From NCBI GenBank assembly GCA_021737405.1, contig JAIPEG010000011.1, positions 23,457 through 87,456 on the forward strand: 64,000 nucleotides of DNA. Reading direction: 5' to 3'. The position numbers were made by a program, and so were the translations under genes. This DNA comes from Bacteriovoracaceae bacterium. GTDB taxonomy: Bacteria > Bdellovibrionota > Bacteriovoracia > Bacteriovoracales > Bacteriovoracaceae. Positions 1 to 9,362 of the stretch are shown here, piece after piece. Under the pieces are notes generated by a model, which saw only the letters and a list, made by a program, of their open reading frames with translations, was not told where the DNA came from and did no database searches. Positions within the stretch are counted from its first letter, which is position 1, and every line of letters begins with the position of its first letter.

Positions 1-818
1 TTATCTGTGTCTTTTGCGAAAAATTCACCAAAAGGTCCAGAGATGGTCGTTTTATCTCCTGGCTTTAGATCAAAAATATAACTCGACATCTTCCCAGGAG
101 GAACATTTGGAAGTCTTGGAGGTGGAGAAGCAACCCTGACGTTAAGCATGATAATGCCCTTCTCTTCTGGGTAGTTCGCCATTGAATAGGCACGAATCGT
201 AGGCTCTTCAACATATGATTTGAATTGCCAAAGATTAAATTTATCCCAGTCTTCACGATACTCTTCTTCAATAACAAAGTTTTTATACTCAATATTTAGA
301 CCACCTGGTCTTTCAATCTGAATGAAACCACCTGCTCGAAATGGAACAGCTTCCCCGGCAGGCAACTGAAGGACCAGCTCTTTAATGAAAGTGGCCACGT
401 TGTCATTACTCTTTACAACACAATCCCATTTCTTAACGCCAAAAACTTCTTCAGGTACTTCAACCTTCATATCCTGCTTAACTGCAACCTGACAGGAGAG
501 ACGAACACCTTCGCGTGCTTCTTTTTTCGTTATATGAGAGAGCTCTGTTTGAAGAACTTCTCCACCACCTTCTAAGACTTTCACTTTACATTGACCACAA
601 GTACCACCTCCGCCACAGGCAGAGCTTACAAATAATTTTTGATCGGCCAAAATATTTAAAAGCTTACCACCAGCTGCAACTTCAATATCTTTCTCCCCGT
701 TAATATTTAATTTAACAGGTCCGGAAGCAACAAGCTTTGACTTAGCTAAGAGGATAACGAGAACCAAGGCCAAGATGACCACGGTAAACATTCCTACACC
801 TAGTAAAATTTGACTCAT
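1..818 (-). CDS. nqrF: Na+-translocating NADH:quinone reductase subunit F, C-terminus cut off by window edge
   Basis: NqrF is the NADH dehydrogenase subunit of the sodium pump; it passes electrons from NADH through FAD and a [2Fe-2S] cluster to the other Nqr subunits. The gene starts at ATG 818 and runs off the left edge, so 272 of about 407 usual residues are visible. One N-terminal membrane helix (about residues 4-25) is followed by a ferredoxin domain with Cys68, Cys74, Cys77 and Cys109, the spacing known for NqrF. An FAD-binding RAYSMA motif lies at 209-214 and the start of the reductase domain follows. It is the last visible gene of nqrABCDEF, 23 bases after nqrE. An apbE flavin transferase gene often follows but would lie outside the window. 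Confidence 0.96.
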   Translation of the reverse strand, partial: MSQILLGVGMFTVVILALVLVILLAKSKLVASGPVKLNINGEKDIEVAAGGKLLNILADQKLFVSSACGGGGTCGQCKVKVLEGGGEVLQTELSHITKKEAREGVRLSCQVAVKQDMKVEVPEEVFGVKKWDCVVKSNDNVATFIKELVLQLPAGEAVPFRAGGFIQIERPGGLNIEYKNFVIEEEYREDWDKFNLWQFKSYVEEPTIRAYSMANYPEEKGIIMLNVRVASPPPRLPNVPPGKMSSYIFDLKPGDKTTISGPFGEFFAKDTD

Positions 819-841
819 AATTTTTCCCTATCTAAAAAAAC

Positions 842-1459
842 TTATAATTGAATACCAGAAAAACCTAAAAACCCAATGGCCATAAGACCTACCGTAATAA
901 AGGTAATTCCTAGTCCACGAAGTCCTGGAGGAACATCAGAGTATTTCATCTTTTCACGAATCCCTGCAAGAGCAGCAATCGCCAACGCCCAACCAACTCC
1001 TGATCCAACACCGTAAGTAACAGACTCACCAAAAGTATAGTCCCTCTCAACCATAAAGAGAGTTCCCCCTAAAATGGCACAATTCACGGTGATCAAAGGA
1101 AGAAAAATCCCAAGAGCGTTATAAAGGGCCGGTACAAAACGATCGAGGATCATCTCAAGGATCTGTACCATGGCAGCAATAACGCCAATGTAGGAAATAA
1201 GTCCGAGAAAACTTAAATCAACGTTTGCAAGGGAGGGGTGCATCCAAGTGAGTGCCCCTTCTTTTAGAAGTCCGTTATAAATAAGATTGTTAACTGGAAC
1301 AGTAATTGTTTGCACAACAACAACCGCAACCCCAAGACCAAGGGCGGTGTTTACCTTTTTAGAAACAGCTAAAAAGGTACACATCCCAAGGAAAAATCCT
1401 AGAGCGAGGTTTTCAATAAAAACTGCTTTAATAAATAGATTGAGGTGATGCTCTAACAT
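842..1459 (-). CDS. nqrE: Na+-translocating NADH:quinone reductase subunit E
   Basis: NqrE is a hydrophobic six-helix subunit that pairs with NqrD in the membrane part of the sodium pump. The 205 residues match the usual family length and are almost entirely hydrophobic helices. Cys27 (GMCTFL) and Cys127 (VNCAIL) sit in the two half-helix positions that, with the matching cysteines of NqrD, hold the intramembrane [2Fe-2S] cluster in characterised NQR complexes. The gene lies between nqrD (12 bases upstream) and nqrF, in the conserved operon order. RnfA is the close paralogue, but the complete nqrA-F neighbourhood settles the assignment. Confidence 0.97.
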   Translation of the reverse strand: MLEHHLNLFIKAVFIENLALGFFLGMCTFLAVSKKVNTALGLGVAVVVVQTITVPVNNLIYNGLLKEGALTWMHPSLANVDLSFLGLISYIGVIAAMVQILEMILDRFVPALYNALGIFLPLITVNCAILGGTLFMVERDYTFGESVTYGVGSGVGWALAIAALAGIREKMKYSDVPPGLRGLGITFITVGLMAIGFLGFSGIQL

Positions 1460-1471
1460 ATCTAATCTTCC

Positions 1472-2092
1472 TTAATTCTCTGTTTCAACTTGTTCAGTTT
1501 TGAAGGTTCTAAGTACCCAAATAATAATACCTATAATAAAGAAAGCTGAAGGAGACAGTAGTGCCATACCATTAGGCTGGTACCAACCACCTTCACTTGT
1601 TGTCTTTAAAATAGTTACACCAAGAAGCTTTCCACTACCAAAAAGCTCTCTAAAGAAAGCTACGACAATGAGGATAAAGGAATAACCTAAACCATTTCCA
1701 ATACCATCAAGAAAACTCATCAAAGGACCATTTTTCATGGCATAACCTTCAGCGCGTCCCATAACGATACAGTTTGTAATAATCAAACCGACGTAAACTG
1801 ACATTGATTTCGCAACATCAAAGACAAAGGCCTTAAGAATTTGATCCGTCAAAATAACCATCGAAGCAATGATCGTCATTTGAGCAATGATTCGAATAGA
1901 AGATGGAATTTGATTTCTAATTATAGAAACAAAGAGTGAGCTGAAAGCAGTTACGAGAAGAACGGCAATGGACATAACAAAAGCCGTCTCTAGCTTTGTT
2001 GTAACAGCAAGGGCAGAGCAAATCCCAAGAATTTGTAGAGCAATGGGGTTGTTGTTAAAGAGTGGGTCAAATAAAGTCTTTTTAATACTCAT
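1472..2092 (-). CDS. nqrD: Na+-translocating NADH:quinone reductase subunit D
   Basis: NqrD is the six-helix membrane partner of NqrE and shares with it the intramembrane iron-sulfur centre. The 206 residues have normal family length. Cys25 (GICSAL) and Cys108 (TNCIVM) are the expected half-site ligands. The GRAEGYAM segment after the second cysteine is typical of the NqrD/RnfE family. The gene starts two bases after the nqrC stop, so the two are probably translationally coupled. Its place between nqrC and nqrE distinguishes it from the related RnfE. Confidence 0.97.
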   Translation of the reverse strand: MSIKKTLFDPLFNNNPIALQILGICSALAVTTKLETAFVMSIAVLLVTAFSSLFVSIIRNQIPSSIRIIAQMTIIASMVILTDQILKAFVFDVAKSMSVYVGLIITNCIVMGRAEGYAMKNGPLMSFLDGIGNGLGYSFILIVVAFFRELFGSGKLLGVTILKTTSEGGWYQPNGMALLSPSAFFIIGIIIWVLRTFKTEQVETEN

Positions 2093-2094
2093 TA

Positions 2095-2877
2095 TTAAAC
2101 TCCTCCTGCACGAAATTTCGCCAGGAATTTACCATAGCCATTATTACTAACCCAATAGTTAACACTTGCTTCCACACCATTAGAAGTAAGAGTTGCTCCG
2201 CTTAGACCATCAATTTTACTAATGGCACCGTCCATAGAACTATCGACAGTCCCTTTGATAACATCAATCGTTGGGTTGTATGATTCACTTAAAACCTGTT
2301 TCCCTGTCCAAGAAGCTTGCCACTTCTTATTATCAATTTCTCCACCAAGACCCGGAGTTTCACCATGTTGGTAAAAGCCTATCCCCTTAACAGTCTTAGT
2401 ATCCGGAGCAAGAGAGAGAAAGCCATACATCGTAGACCATAGACCTTTTCCATGAAAAGGAAGAATAATCTGACTAACTTTTCCTGATGATTTAACAAGG
2501 TAAACGGGACGAACTTTTGCACGCATTTTAATTCGAGCAATGTCTTCATCACTAGGAATCGTCTTGGCCATCGCAGGGTCTTTATCAGCTTTTTCTAGGT
2601 CATAAGTAGCAGCATCAATATCCGTTACTTCTTGACCAGTGGAAAGGTCGATAAGTTTTGTCTCCACTTGCTCAAAGGCTGCCTTAATCTGGGCCTCATT
2701 CACTTTTGGTGAATCAATTAATCCAGCAGCAAGAAGAAGATTCTTTTTAACATCAAGACGCTTGTTTTTAACTTGAATCGGCTTGAGTTTTACAGCAGCA
2801 GTCGAAACTAATACTGAACAAGCGACACACAAACAAGCGGCAACAATAAGTGTTCTAGAAGTACTATCGTTAGACAT
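2095..2877 (-). CDS. nqrC: Na+-translocating NADH:quinone reductase subunit C
   Basis: NqrC carries one of the covalently bound FMN groups of the sodium pump on its periplasmic side. The chosen start, ATG 2877, gives 260 residues beginning [10 protein letters not shown]; a longer frame to 2961 would only overlap nqrB further. One N-terminal membrane anchor (about residues 9-28) precedes the soluble FMN domain. The flavinylation motif DGLSGAT is present near the C-terminus, with Thr229 as the predicted attachment residue. ApbE adds FMN at such Dxx(S/T)GAT sites. The start overlaps the nqrB stop by 8 bases, indicating coupled translation. Confidence 0.96.
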   Translation of the reverse strand: MSNDSTSRTLIVAACLCVACSVLVSTAAVKLKPIQVKNKRLDVKKNLLLAAGLIDSPKVNEAQIKAAFEQVETKLIDLSTGQEVTDIDAATYDLEKADKDPAMAKTIPSDEDIARIKMRAKVRPVYLVKSSGKVSQIILPFHGKGLWSTMYGFLSLAPDTKTVKGIGFYQHGETPGLGGEIDNKKWQASWTGKQVLSESYNPTIDVIKGTVDSSMDGAISKIDGLSGATLTSNGVEASVNYWVSNNGYGKFLAKFRAGGV

Positions 2878-4072
2878 TTCTGAGTGCCCTCCTCTTAATG
2901 TTGGCATTGATGACAAAGTAGTCGATGAGTGGAGCAAAGCAATTGGCAAAAAGAATCGCAAGCATTGTGCCCGCGGGATATGCAGGATTCACAACTCGAA
3001 TAAGTGCCACCATAAATCCAATCAATAGACCGTAATACCACTTACCTGTTTCTGTCATTGAAGCTGATACTGGGTCAGTTGCCATAAAAACGGCACCGAA
3101 AGCAAATCCACCAACAACGACATGCCATAGAGGGGGCATACTAAACATAAGATTAGTCTCGCTTCCAATCATGAAAAAGAGGGCTGTGGTTCCGATCAGT
3201 CCTACAAAACAAGCAAGAATGATACGCCATGATCCAATTCCAGTTGCGATCAGATAGATCGCACCGAGGATTACTGCGAGAGTTGATGTTTCACCCATAC
3301 TTCCTGGGATAAGACCTAGGAAGGCATCCATAAAACTATAAGTAACGGTATCAATTCCACCCGCTGTTGTTTGAGAGAGGATCGTTGCACCAGAGTAGCC
3401 ATCGACTGCAGTCCAAACCCTATCACCTGAAATTTGGGCAGGATAAGCAAAGAAGAGAAAGGCCCTAGCTGTTAAAGCAGGATTAAGAAAGTTCTTACCT
3501 GTACCACCAAAAATTTCTTTTCCGATAACCACTCCAAACATAATTCCAATGGCGACCTGCCATAATGGAATGGTTGGAGGAAGAGTAAGTGGGTAAAGAA
3601 TACCAGTAACAAGGAAGCCTTCATTGATTTCGTGTTTACGAACAACAGCGAAAACGACTTCACAAAGACCACCAGCAATTTGGGTCACTAGAAAGACTGG
3701 TACAAAATAAAGGGCTCCATGAACAAAGTTTGAAATAATGTTATGAGGATCAGTTGCCAGTCCCATTAAACTTAAAATTCCACCACGCCAGCCAGCAGCT
3801 GTTGTTTGGCCCATTTCCGCTAAAACTGAATTGGCTTGATAACCCGTATTAAAGAGCGCCATCAAAATACAAGGAAGCAAGGCAATCGCCACAGTTCCCA
3901 TTAACCTTTTAAGGTCAATCGCGTCTCTTACATGAACGGCACCTTCAGCTGTTTCACCAGGAGTATAAACAAAGGTATCAAGGGCTTCGTACAAGGGGTA
4001 AAGAACCTCTAGTTTACCGCCTTTAGCGAAGTGAGTGTGTTGTGAATCGAGAAAATCTCTTAAGACCTTCAT
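2870..4072 (-). CDS. nqrB: Na+-translocating NADH:quinone reductase subunit B
   Basis: NqrB is the large membrane subunit of the sodium pump; in studied complexes it holds covalent FMN and riboflavin and takes part in quinone reduction. The 400 residues include about ten hydrophobic helices. The flavinylation motif DGYSGAT is clear, with Thr230 as the FMN attachment residue. The [17 protein letters not shown] stretch (184-200) is typical of NqrB/RnfD proteins. The start codon shares one base with the nqrA stop (TAATG), and the end overlaps nqrC by 8 bases, so the operon is tightly coupled. Confidence 0.97.
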   Translation of the reverse strand: MKVLRDFLDSQHTHFAKGGKLEVLYPLYEALDTFVYTPGETAEGAVHVRDAIDLKRLMGTVAIALLPCILMALFNTGYQANSVLAEMGQTTAAGWRGGILSLMGLATDPHNIISNFVHGALYFVPVFLVTQIAGGLCEVVFAVVRKHEINEGFLVTGILYPLTLPPTIPLWQVAIGIMFGVVIGKEIFGGTGKNFLNPALTARAFLFFAYPAQISGDRVWTAVDGYSGATILSQTTAGGIDTVTYSFMDAFLGLIPGSMGETSTLAVILGAIYLIATGIGSWRIILACFVGLIGTTALFFMIGSETNLMFSMPPLWHVVVGGFAFGAVFMATDPVSASMTETGKWYYGLLIGFMVALIRVVNPAYPAGTMLAILFANCFAPLIDYFVINANIKRRALRNV

Positions 4073-5409
4073 TATCCTTCCTTCTCAATAAGTGTTAATG
4101 TTTCTCTAAGTTCTGGTCCAAAATCATCTTTTCCAGGGCTCGCAAAAGTACAAAGGGCCAAATCTTCTTCGTCTAATTCTAAGATACCAAGCGCCACAGC
4201 TAAATCAGTATCTTTGGTTTTAATGGCCTTTAGGAGCTGTGTTGGAAGAATGTCTAAGGGCATAAGTGCTTCAAAGATTCCAACAGGAACAATCGCTCTT
4301 TTGGAGCCATAGGTATTAGTGTGAAAATCGAAAACTTTTCTTTTGAATTTACCTGCATAAGTATTCTTAACGGAATACTTATCGTAGCCAGGACCTTGCC
4401 AACCGAGAAACTCCCTGTCGGTATTTTCTTCTAAAATGCTCACTTGATTGTGGTAACGACCTAGGTAGCAAAAAGTGTCGTCCTTCTTACGCCCATTAAG
4501 GACAGAACCAGAAACCATGCGAACTGGTCCGGCTTGTCCCTCACCCTCTAATAACTCACAGAGACAGGCTCCAAGACGAGTTCTAAGAAGACGAGGATTT
4601 TTAGCCTTTGGTCCAGATAAAGAAATAATTCTCTCTAGAAATATTTTTCCCGTACTTACGAGGCGACCAAGGGCCACAACATCTTGTAAGCCTATATGCC
4701 AAACAACTTTATTTATCCCAACCGGGTCTAAATGGTGAATATGGGTTCCGACTAATCCTGCAGGATGAGGCCCACCGAACTCAACCGTTTCTATATTTTC
4801 AGCTTTAAAACTTGGACTCTTAGATCCAGATTTCTTCGTTACAAAAAGTTTGGGAGCTAATTTACTTAGAGCTTCAACTCCACTTTTAAAGTCTTCCTCA
4901 TATTCTTCAAGAAGAACTTCGGTGTCTGCGGCCAATGGATTTGTATCCATGATGTTCACAAAGATACTACTTGGCCTTGAGCCGATCTGAGGAACTTTAG
5001 AAAAAGGTCTGGTTCTAAGGGCTGGCCAAAGGCCGGCTTCTACCATTAAAGACTCTATTTCGGAGGCAGCATATTCACTCGCGTCTTTCTTTAAGTAATG
5101 AGTGAGGGACTTTTGCTCTTCTCCTTCAACGCTAACAACGACGGTTTGAAGAACTCTTCTCTCTCCCCTATTAATGGCCGCTACAGTTCCATTGGCAGGG
5201 GAAGTGTATATGACACCGGGAGTTTTTTTACATTCAAAAAGTGGATCCCCAACCTTTACTTTGTCACCTTCTTTGACGGACATCGTAGGTTTCATTCCAG
5301 CATAGTCAGGACCTGTAACAGCAACTTTAGTTACAGCAACTGCATTAAAAACCTTTTGAGCGGGGACACCTGAGATGGGTAAATCGAGACCTTTTTTAAT
5401 CTTGATCAT
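4072..5409 (-). CDS. nqrA: Na+-translocating NADH:quinone reductase subunit A
   Basis: NqrA is the peripheral cytoplasmic subunit of the sodium pump, implicated in ubiquinone binding, and is the first gene of the operon. Start ATG 5409 gives 445 residues beginning [14 protein letters not shown], the family-typical N-terminus. An in-frame GTG at 5418 is less likely, because the AGGTG ribosome site lies at a good distance from the ATG. The barrel-sandwich part ([16 protein letters not shown]) is visible near residues 40-55. The 206 bases upstream are AT-rich and must hold the operon promoter. TTGTTA-N17-TAACAA (5517-5489) is a weak candidate. Within an aquatic predator this complex would be the main NADH entry point, which is inference. 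Confidence 0.96.
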   Translation of the reverse strand: MIKIKKGLDLPISGVPAQKVFNAVAVTKVAVTGPDYAGMKPTMSVKEGDKVKVGDPLFECKKTPGVIYTSPANGTVAAINRGERRVLQTVVVSVEGEEQKSLTHYLKKDASEYAASEIESLMVEAGLWPALRTRPFSKVPQIGSRPSSIFVNIMDTNPLAADTEVLLEEYEEDFKSGVEALSKLAPKLFVTKKSGSKSPSFKAENIETVEFGGPHPAGLVGTHIHHLDPVGINKVVWHIGLQDVVALGRLVSTGKIFLERIISLSGPKAKNPRLLRTRLGACLCELLEGEGQAGPVRMVSGSVLNGRKKDDTFCYLGRYHNQVSILEENTDREFLGWQGPGYDKYSVKNTYAGKFKRKVFDFHTNTYGSKRAIVPVGIFEALMPLDILPTQLLKAIKTKDTDLAVALGILELDEEDLALCTFASPGKDDFGPELRETLTLIEKEG

Positions 5410-5615
5410 AAAGCACACCTGAGCCTTAGAATAAATCGACTTCTCAACTCATACTTTTACTTGAAAAGGACAGTCGAGAAACATCGCATTGTTAGAGTTT
5501 ATAAGGGTTTATAACAAAATTTCGCATAAGTTGTAACTACTAGAATATAAAGTTTTAACTTTTTTAAAGTGAACATCCGTACTGCAGAACATTCAAAATA
5601 TTTTTTATATAATTC

Positions 5616-6119
5616 TTAGCTACCGCAGCACTTTTTAAATTTCTTTCCCGAGCCGCATGAACAGGGATCATTACGACCAAGCTTTGGTTCCCCACGACGA
5701 TAAGTTTTATCCACTAACGCACCGTCCGTAAAATACCACTTGCCCTCTTTTTTCGTGAAAGTTGAGACCTCATGATGGTGCTGCTCTTTCTCTTTTGCCG
5801 TATAGTGAGCGACAAACTCTACCTTACCCGTAGTGTCAGATTCGCCACCACCCTCTGTGGCCACAATACTCAAGCCTTCCCAGTAGGACTGCTCTGACCA
5901 TGCTCTAATCTCTTCAAGATCTACTTGTTCTTTAGTGGCAGGATCATGAGTGGCGTACACATAGTCTGGCTCTTCAACAACAAAGGCAGAATAACGCGAG
6001 CGCATAAGCTTCTCAGCAGTAGGAGCATCGGCTTCACCATTAATGAAAACATCACAACAATCTTTATATAAATTTCCAGACCCACAGGGGCAGTCATCTT
6101 CAAGCCAGTCAGTGCGCAT
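5616..6119 (-). CDS. YchJ-like protein with two SEC-C zinc-binding motifs
   Basis: A 167-residue protein of the YchJ/UPF0225 type. It has a SEC-C metal-binding motif at each end: CPCGSG...DCC near residues 10-22 and [13 protein letters not shown] at the C-terminus. The middle contains the NTF2-like YchJ middle domain ([17 protein letters not shown]). SEC-C motifs bind zinc and occur in SecA and several proteins of uncertain role; no enzymatic function is established. Start ATG 6119 is six bases after a GAGGAG ribosome site, which rules against the TTG at 6125. It is the last gene of a four-gene minus-strand run (8481 to 5616) whose members share no obvious pathway. Confidence 0.85.
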   Translation of the reverse strand: MRTDWLEDDCPCGSGNLYKDCCDVFINGEADAPTAEKLMRSRYSAFVVEEPDYVYATHDPATKEQVDLEEIRAWSEQSYWEGLSIVATEGGGESDTTGKVEFVAHYTAKEKEQHHHEVSTFTKKEGKWYFTDGALVDKTYRRGEPKLGRNDPCSCGSGKKFKKCCGS

Positions 6120-6146
6120 GGGCAACTCCTCTCAATTTAAAATATG

Positions 6147-6842
6147 CTATTGCCTAAAAAGATAATCCGTAAAAAAGCTATTGTCCTCATTAAAGTGGAA
6201 TTTACTCTCCAATAATCGATTACCGACAATAGTAAAGTGGGGCTTAAGAGCTTTTAGATAAAAAGCCTTTGAGCGACGGTAAGCATATTGATCGTCAAAC
6301 TCGAGTTCTGATACTTGCCTTTTAAGCTCTTTATCAGTCGGAACCGAAAAATAGAGATATTTCACTTGGCGCGACATCAAAGGCAGTACTTCCGAGATCT
6401 CTTCTTCACTCAAATATTGGAATACTGAGGTGCAAAGACCCAAGTCAAACCACTTTATCTCTTTCTTTTGATAATTCTTTGCCCACTCCTGCAAACTCCA
6501 GTTCTTCAAAACGAGCTTGCTACTCTCCACAGGTAACAGATCCCGTTTTTTTGCTTCTTTAAAAGCATACTTTGATGGTTCCAGACCAAATGCACGATAG
6601 GGATAAAATTCGTGAATGACTTTTTCAAATATGTGGCCAAGTCCAAAACCAAAATCAATGACAGAGCTAATATCAACAAACTCTACGTCAAAAATAGATT
6701 TTAAATAACGAGCGTGTTGAGCAGCATTTACAATGCCATCCATCTCATCAGGCTCATCATAGTTTTCGTGCCAATATTTTTCAGAAAAACCGGCATCTCC
6801 AACTTCTTTAGGAGAGCGCTCTCCATACTTTCGTTTTGACAA
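6147..6842 (-). CDS. Class I SAM-dependent methyltransferase
   Basis: A 231-residue protein with the Rossmann motif I VIDFGFGLGH (about residues 61-70) that binds S-adenosylmethionine, an acidic GLEPS motif II after the next strand, and a WFDLGLCTSVFQYL segment typical of motif IV. The substrate cannot be read from the sequence. The start is TTG 6842, preceded by AGGA at a normal distance. It lies inside the end of the MATE gene, giving a 35-base overlap. This overlap and the following ychJ-like gene suggest one transcript with the exporter. A link to a small-molecule substrate exported by the MATE protein is speculative. Confidence 0.8.
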   Translation of the reverse strand: MSKRKYGERSPKEVGDAGFSEKYWHENYDEPDEMDGIVNAAQHARYLKSIFDVEFVDISSVIDFGFGLGHIFEKVIHEFYPYRAFGLEPSKYAFKEAKKRDLLPVESSKLVLKNWSLQEWAKNYQKKEIKWFDLGLCTSVFQYLSEEEISEVLPLMSRQVKYLYFSVPTDKELKRQVSELEFDDQYAYRRSKAFYLKALKPHFTIVGNRLLESKFHFNEDNSFFTDYLFRQ

Positions 6843-8118
6843 AATAATATCCTGTTAAACCTCGATAAACATTTAGACACACCAGCCCTGACCAAATCCA
6901 TACTAGAGAGGGATCTTTTAAGCTCATTAAAGCCAATGGGAAATAAATGAATAGTGCACCAATGATCATATGCTTTCGTAAATAAGAGAAGCCACTTAAA
7001 CCAAATAATAGTCCGTCAAAGACAAACGCCACCGCAGAAATTGCTTGGGAGAGAATCACTAAGACTTTAACTTTTCCCATCTCCTTCATAACCAAGGCAT
7101 CTTTTGTAAAGAGAGAGCCTATGGCCTCCCAACCAAGAAGATAAAGAATGGTGAAAACACCACCCACACAGAGTCCCAAGATCAAGAGTTGCTTAAAGAC
7201 AAAAGCCGTTCTTTTGAACTGACCTGCAAAGTAATAGCGAGCACCAAGAATATTTCCACTTATTGCTAGCCCATCGAGAAAAAATGAAGCGAGCAACCAT
7301 ACTTGAAGAAGAACTTGATGGGCACCAAGGGCCACGAGACCTAATTGGCTGGCAAGTCTTGTCGAAGTAAAGAAACAAACCGTTAAAGTAAAGGAGCGGC
7401 CAAAGAGATCAATGGAACTTTTGCCAAACTTTAACCACTGAGATTTATCTGTCTTTGCTCTTAAGAACTTTAAGCCTACTCTTGGGTCGGCCACGACAAA
7501 GTAAACAGCGAGAATTAGTGTCAAAAAATGGGCGGCAATCGTTCCATAAGCAGCACCTTTTAGGCCCATCTCCATTGGATAAAGAAAAAGCCAAGAAAGA
7601 AAGATATTGGCGCCGGTGCTAATAATCATCAGCACTAACACCAAACGAAGTCGACCATATCCTCTTAGAATACTAAGAGAGGTAATTGATAGAACCGTAA
7701 AGAGATGAAAGATCGTTCTTGGCCTATAATAATCTTGAAATTGGTCCCATAGAATACTTTTGCCACCCGCTAATTCAAACCAAAACCTCTGAGGAAACCA
7801 TAAAACAACAGAACAGGCGACTCCCACAAAGGTCGCAACAATTAAGGCGATTTTTATTCTCCCTCGTAAAAGCTGGGAGTCTTTGCTGGCCTCATAATCT
7901 GCAACGGTTTGAGTGCTAGCGTGAACGAGAAAATTAAACATCCATGTGATTGCATTAAAAATGGCGACTGATATAGCAAGAGAGCCCAGAGCTTCGGTAC
8001 TTAAACGACCAACTAAGGCCGTATCCACTATTGAAGCAAGTGGTTCAAAAACAGAAGATACGATAGAAGGCACAGAGAACCACCATAGGTCTTTAAGCCT
8101 TAGTCCTGTTAACTTCAA
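6808..8118 (-). CDS. MATE family efflux transporter, DinF-like
   Basis: A 436-residue membrane protein with about twelve hydrophobic segments in two similar halves. The N-terminal SVPSIVSSVFEPLASIVDTA resembles the first helix of MATE/DinF antiporters, as do DTALVGRLST and GLAISGNILGARYY later. MATE proteins export cationic drugs or metabolites in exchange for Na+ or H+. A Na+-coupled form would fit a cell with a Na+-NQR, but the coupling ion cannot be read here. The start must be TTG 8118, because a stop codon lies just upstream and no ATG follows soon. The gene begins nine bases after the preceding small membrane protein gene. Confidence 0.88.
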   Translation of the reverse strand: MKLTGLRLKDLWWFSVPSIVSSVFEPLASIVDTALVGRLSTEALGSLAISVAIFNAITWMFNFLVHASTQTVADYEASKDSQLLRGRIKIALIVATFVGVACSVVLWFPQRFWFELAGGKSILWDQFQDYYRPRTIFHLFTVLSITSLSILRGYGRLRLVLVLMIISTGANIFLSWLFLYPMEMGLKGAAYGTIAAHFLTLILAVYFVVADPRVGLKFLRAKTDKSQWLKFGKSSIDLFGRSFTLTVCFFTSTRLASQLGLVALGAHQVLLQVWLLASFFLDGLAISGNILGARYYFAGQFKRTAFVFKQLLILGLCVGGVFTILYLLGWEAIGSLFTKDALVMKEMGKVKVLVILSQAISAVAFVFDGLLFGLSGFSYLRKHMIIGALFIYFPLALMSLKDPSLVWIWSGLVCLNVYRGLTGYYFVKTKVWRALS

Positions 8119-8127
8119 CTGTTATTC

Positions 8128-8481
8128 TTAAAAAGGCTTGTAGACAGCTAAGTAAGCTGCGCAAACGGCTAAAACGAGAGAAACATAGAAGGCAATTGCT
8201 CTGCCTTTACTCAAGCGCTTTGCCAGAACAGGACCACCGATAGCAAGCAAGGCCCAGATCGTTAATTTTGCATGAATCCAAGCAGGCCACGAGGTGCCAT
8301 GACTAATCTGTAAGGCACGCAATATTAACCCCATCCCTGCAACAAGAATAAGGAGAGAAGCTATTCCTGAGACGATTTTATTGGCCACATTTTTATTGTC
8401 AGTGAAGAAAGAAATTCCCAAACCTGAAAGAAAGAAAATAATTGAGCCGTAATGTAATACTCGGTAAAAGTTTTCAGTCAT
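8128..8481 (-). CDS. Small four-helix membrane protein, SirB/CopD-like
   Basis: A 117-residue protein with four hydrophobic segments, short loops and histidines near the membrane faces (VLHYGS, QISHGTSW, WIHAKL). The layout resembles small SirB2/CopD-like inner-membrane proteins, a loose structural resemblance rather than a firm family call. Start ATG 8481 (MTENFYRV) follows AGGGGATTAAGG, a good ribosome site; an open frame continues to 8676 but would overlap the divergent gene at 8628. It heads the run followed by the MATE transporter, the methyltransferase and the YchJ-like gene. No function can be assigned. Confidence 0.7.
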   Translation of the reverse strand: MTENFYRVLHYGSIIFFLSGLGISFFTDNKNVANKIVSGIASLLILVAGMGLILRALQISHGTSWPAWIHAKLTIWALLAIGGPVLAKRLSKGRAIAFYVSLVLAVCAAYLAVYKPF

Positions 8482-8592
8482 CCTTAATCCCCTAATATAA
8501 ATTTTTAATACCATACCAAAAAGAAAGCCTTTTGCCTCCTTTTCGTAAGAAAATCTCTTTAAGGTCCAACAAATAGTGAGCATATTGCCCGA

Positions 8593-8621
8593 TTTAAAGT
8601 CCCAGATAGACCAAGTAGAAT
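8593..8621 (+). promoter_or_regulatory. Candidate leaderless promoter of the gene at 8628
   Basis: TTTAAA (8593-8598), a 17-base spacer and TAGAAT (8616-8621) form a sigma-70-like promoter. The -10 ends six bases before ATG 8628, so transcription should start at or next to the start codon. No Shine-Dalgarno is present. Confidence 0.45.
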
Positions 8622-8627
8622 AAAAAT

Positions 8628-9362
8628 ATGGAAATCCGGCGCAAGCCCCGCGGTGACAAGATATACCGCGGTGCATACAACTATTATAAAGGCGAAAACC
8701 TCTACGCAGAAGAAGAGTTTGAAGTTTATAAAGATAGAAAAGAACTTGGAATGTCCTTCTTTGCAGAGATCCACTCTCGAGTCGCCACCGGAGAGCTCCT
8801 CGTCATCTATGTGGACTTCACCCTAACAAAAGACTACATACCTCAAAAACTAATGGTTGAAAGAACATTGGGGGAACTCATTGTTAAAGAGCTGTATGAC
8901 TTTAATCCTAGAACAAACATAATTGATTATATTTTTATGAGTAAAAAGGGTCAGGAACATAAACAAATTCAAGTCCCACCAAAATTTTCGATTACCACTC
9001 CCTCTGCTTGTACTTCTATGCTCTTTCTCAAAACAAAGAAGGAGGACCCTACGTCAAAAAACTTTTTTCCAATACTAAGTTCAACTAACCTATGGTCTTT
9101 TGAGAATATTCCCTTTCAACAAACAGTGGCTGTAGAAAGAACTGCGCTTGCTTCAGAAAATATCAATATTGACGGTCACAGTGTCTCTGCGACCCCATAT
9201 AGGGTATTTGATGTCATTGATCTCGATAAGACAGAGGATCAGGACAAAGTCCCATTTGCCACAACTCATATTTCGAAACACTCAACCATCCCCTACGTCA
9301 TTCGCTCTCAGGATGGCCTAAGAATACAAATTAAATATTTGAATGATCTTGATAAAGACTAG
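8628..9362 (+). CDS. Hypothetical protein, no recognised domain
   Basis: A 244-residue protein I do not recognise. It has no signal peptide or membrane segment. The N-terminus is basic (MEIRRKPRGDKIYRG), and the rest looks like a mixed alpha/beta soluble protein with several beta-like stretches (LLVIYVDFTLT, IPYVIRSQDGLRIQIKYL). The start has no ribosome site but has a -10 box exactly six bases upstream, so a leaderless mRNA is likely. It is divergent from the small membrane protein gene and converges with the DinG-type helicase gene, overlapping its 3' end by 32 bases. Confidence 0.72.
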   Translation: MEIRRKPRGDKIYRGAYNYYKGENLYAEEEFEVYKDRKELGMSFFAEIHSRVATGELLVIYVDFTLTKDYIPQKLMVERTLGELIVKELYDFNPRTNIIDYIFMSKKGQEHKQIQVPPKFSITTPSACTSMLFLKTKKEDPTSKNFFPILSSTNLWSFENIPFQQTVAVERTALASENINIDGHSVSATPYRVFDVIDLDKTEDQDKVPFATTHISKHSTIPYVIRSQDGLRIQIKYLNDLDKD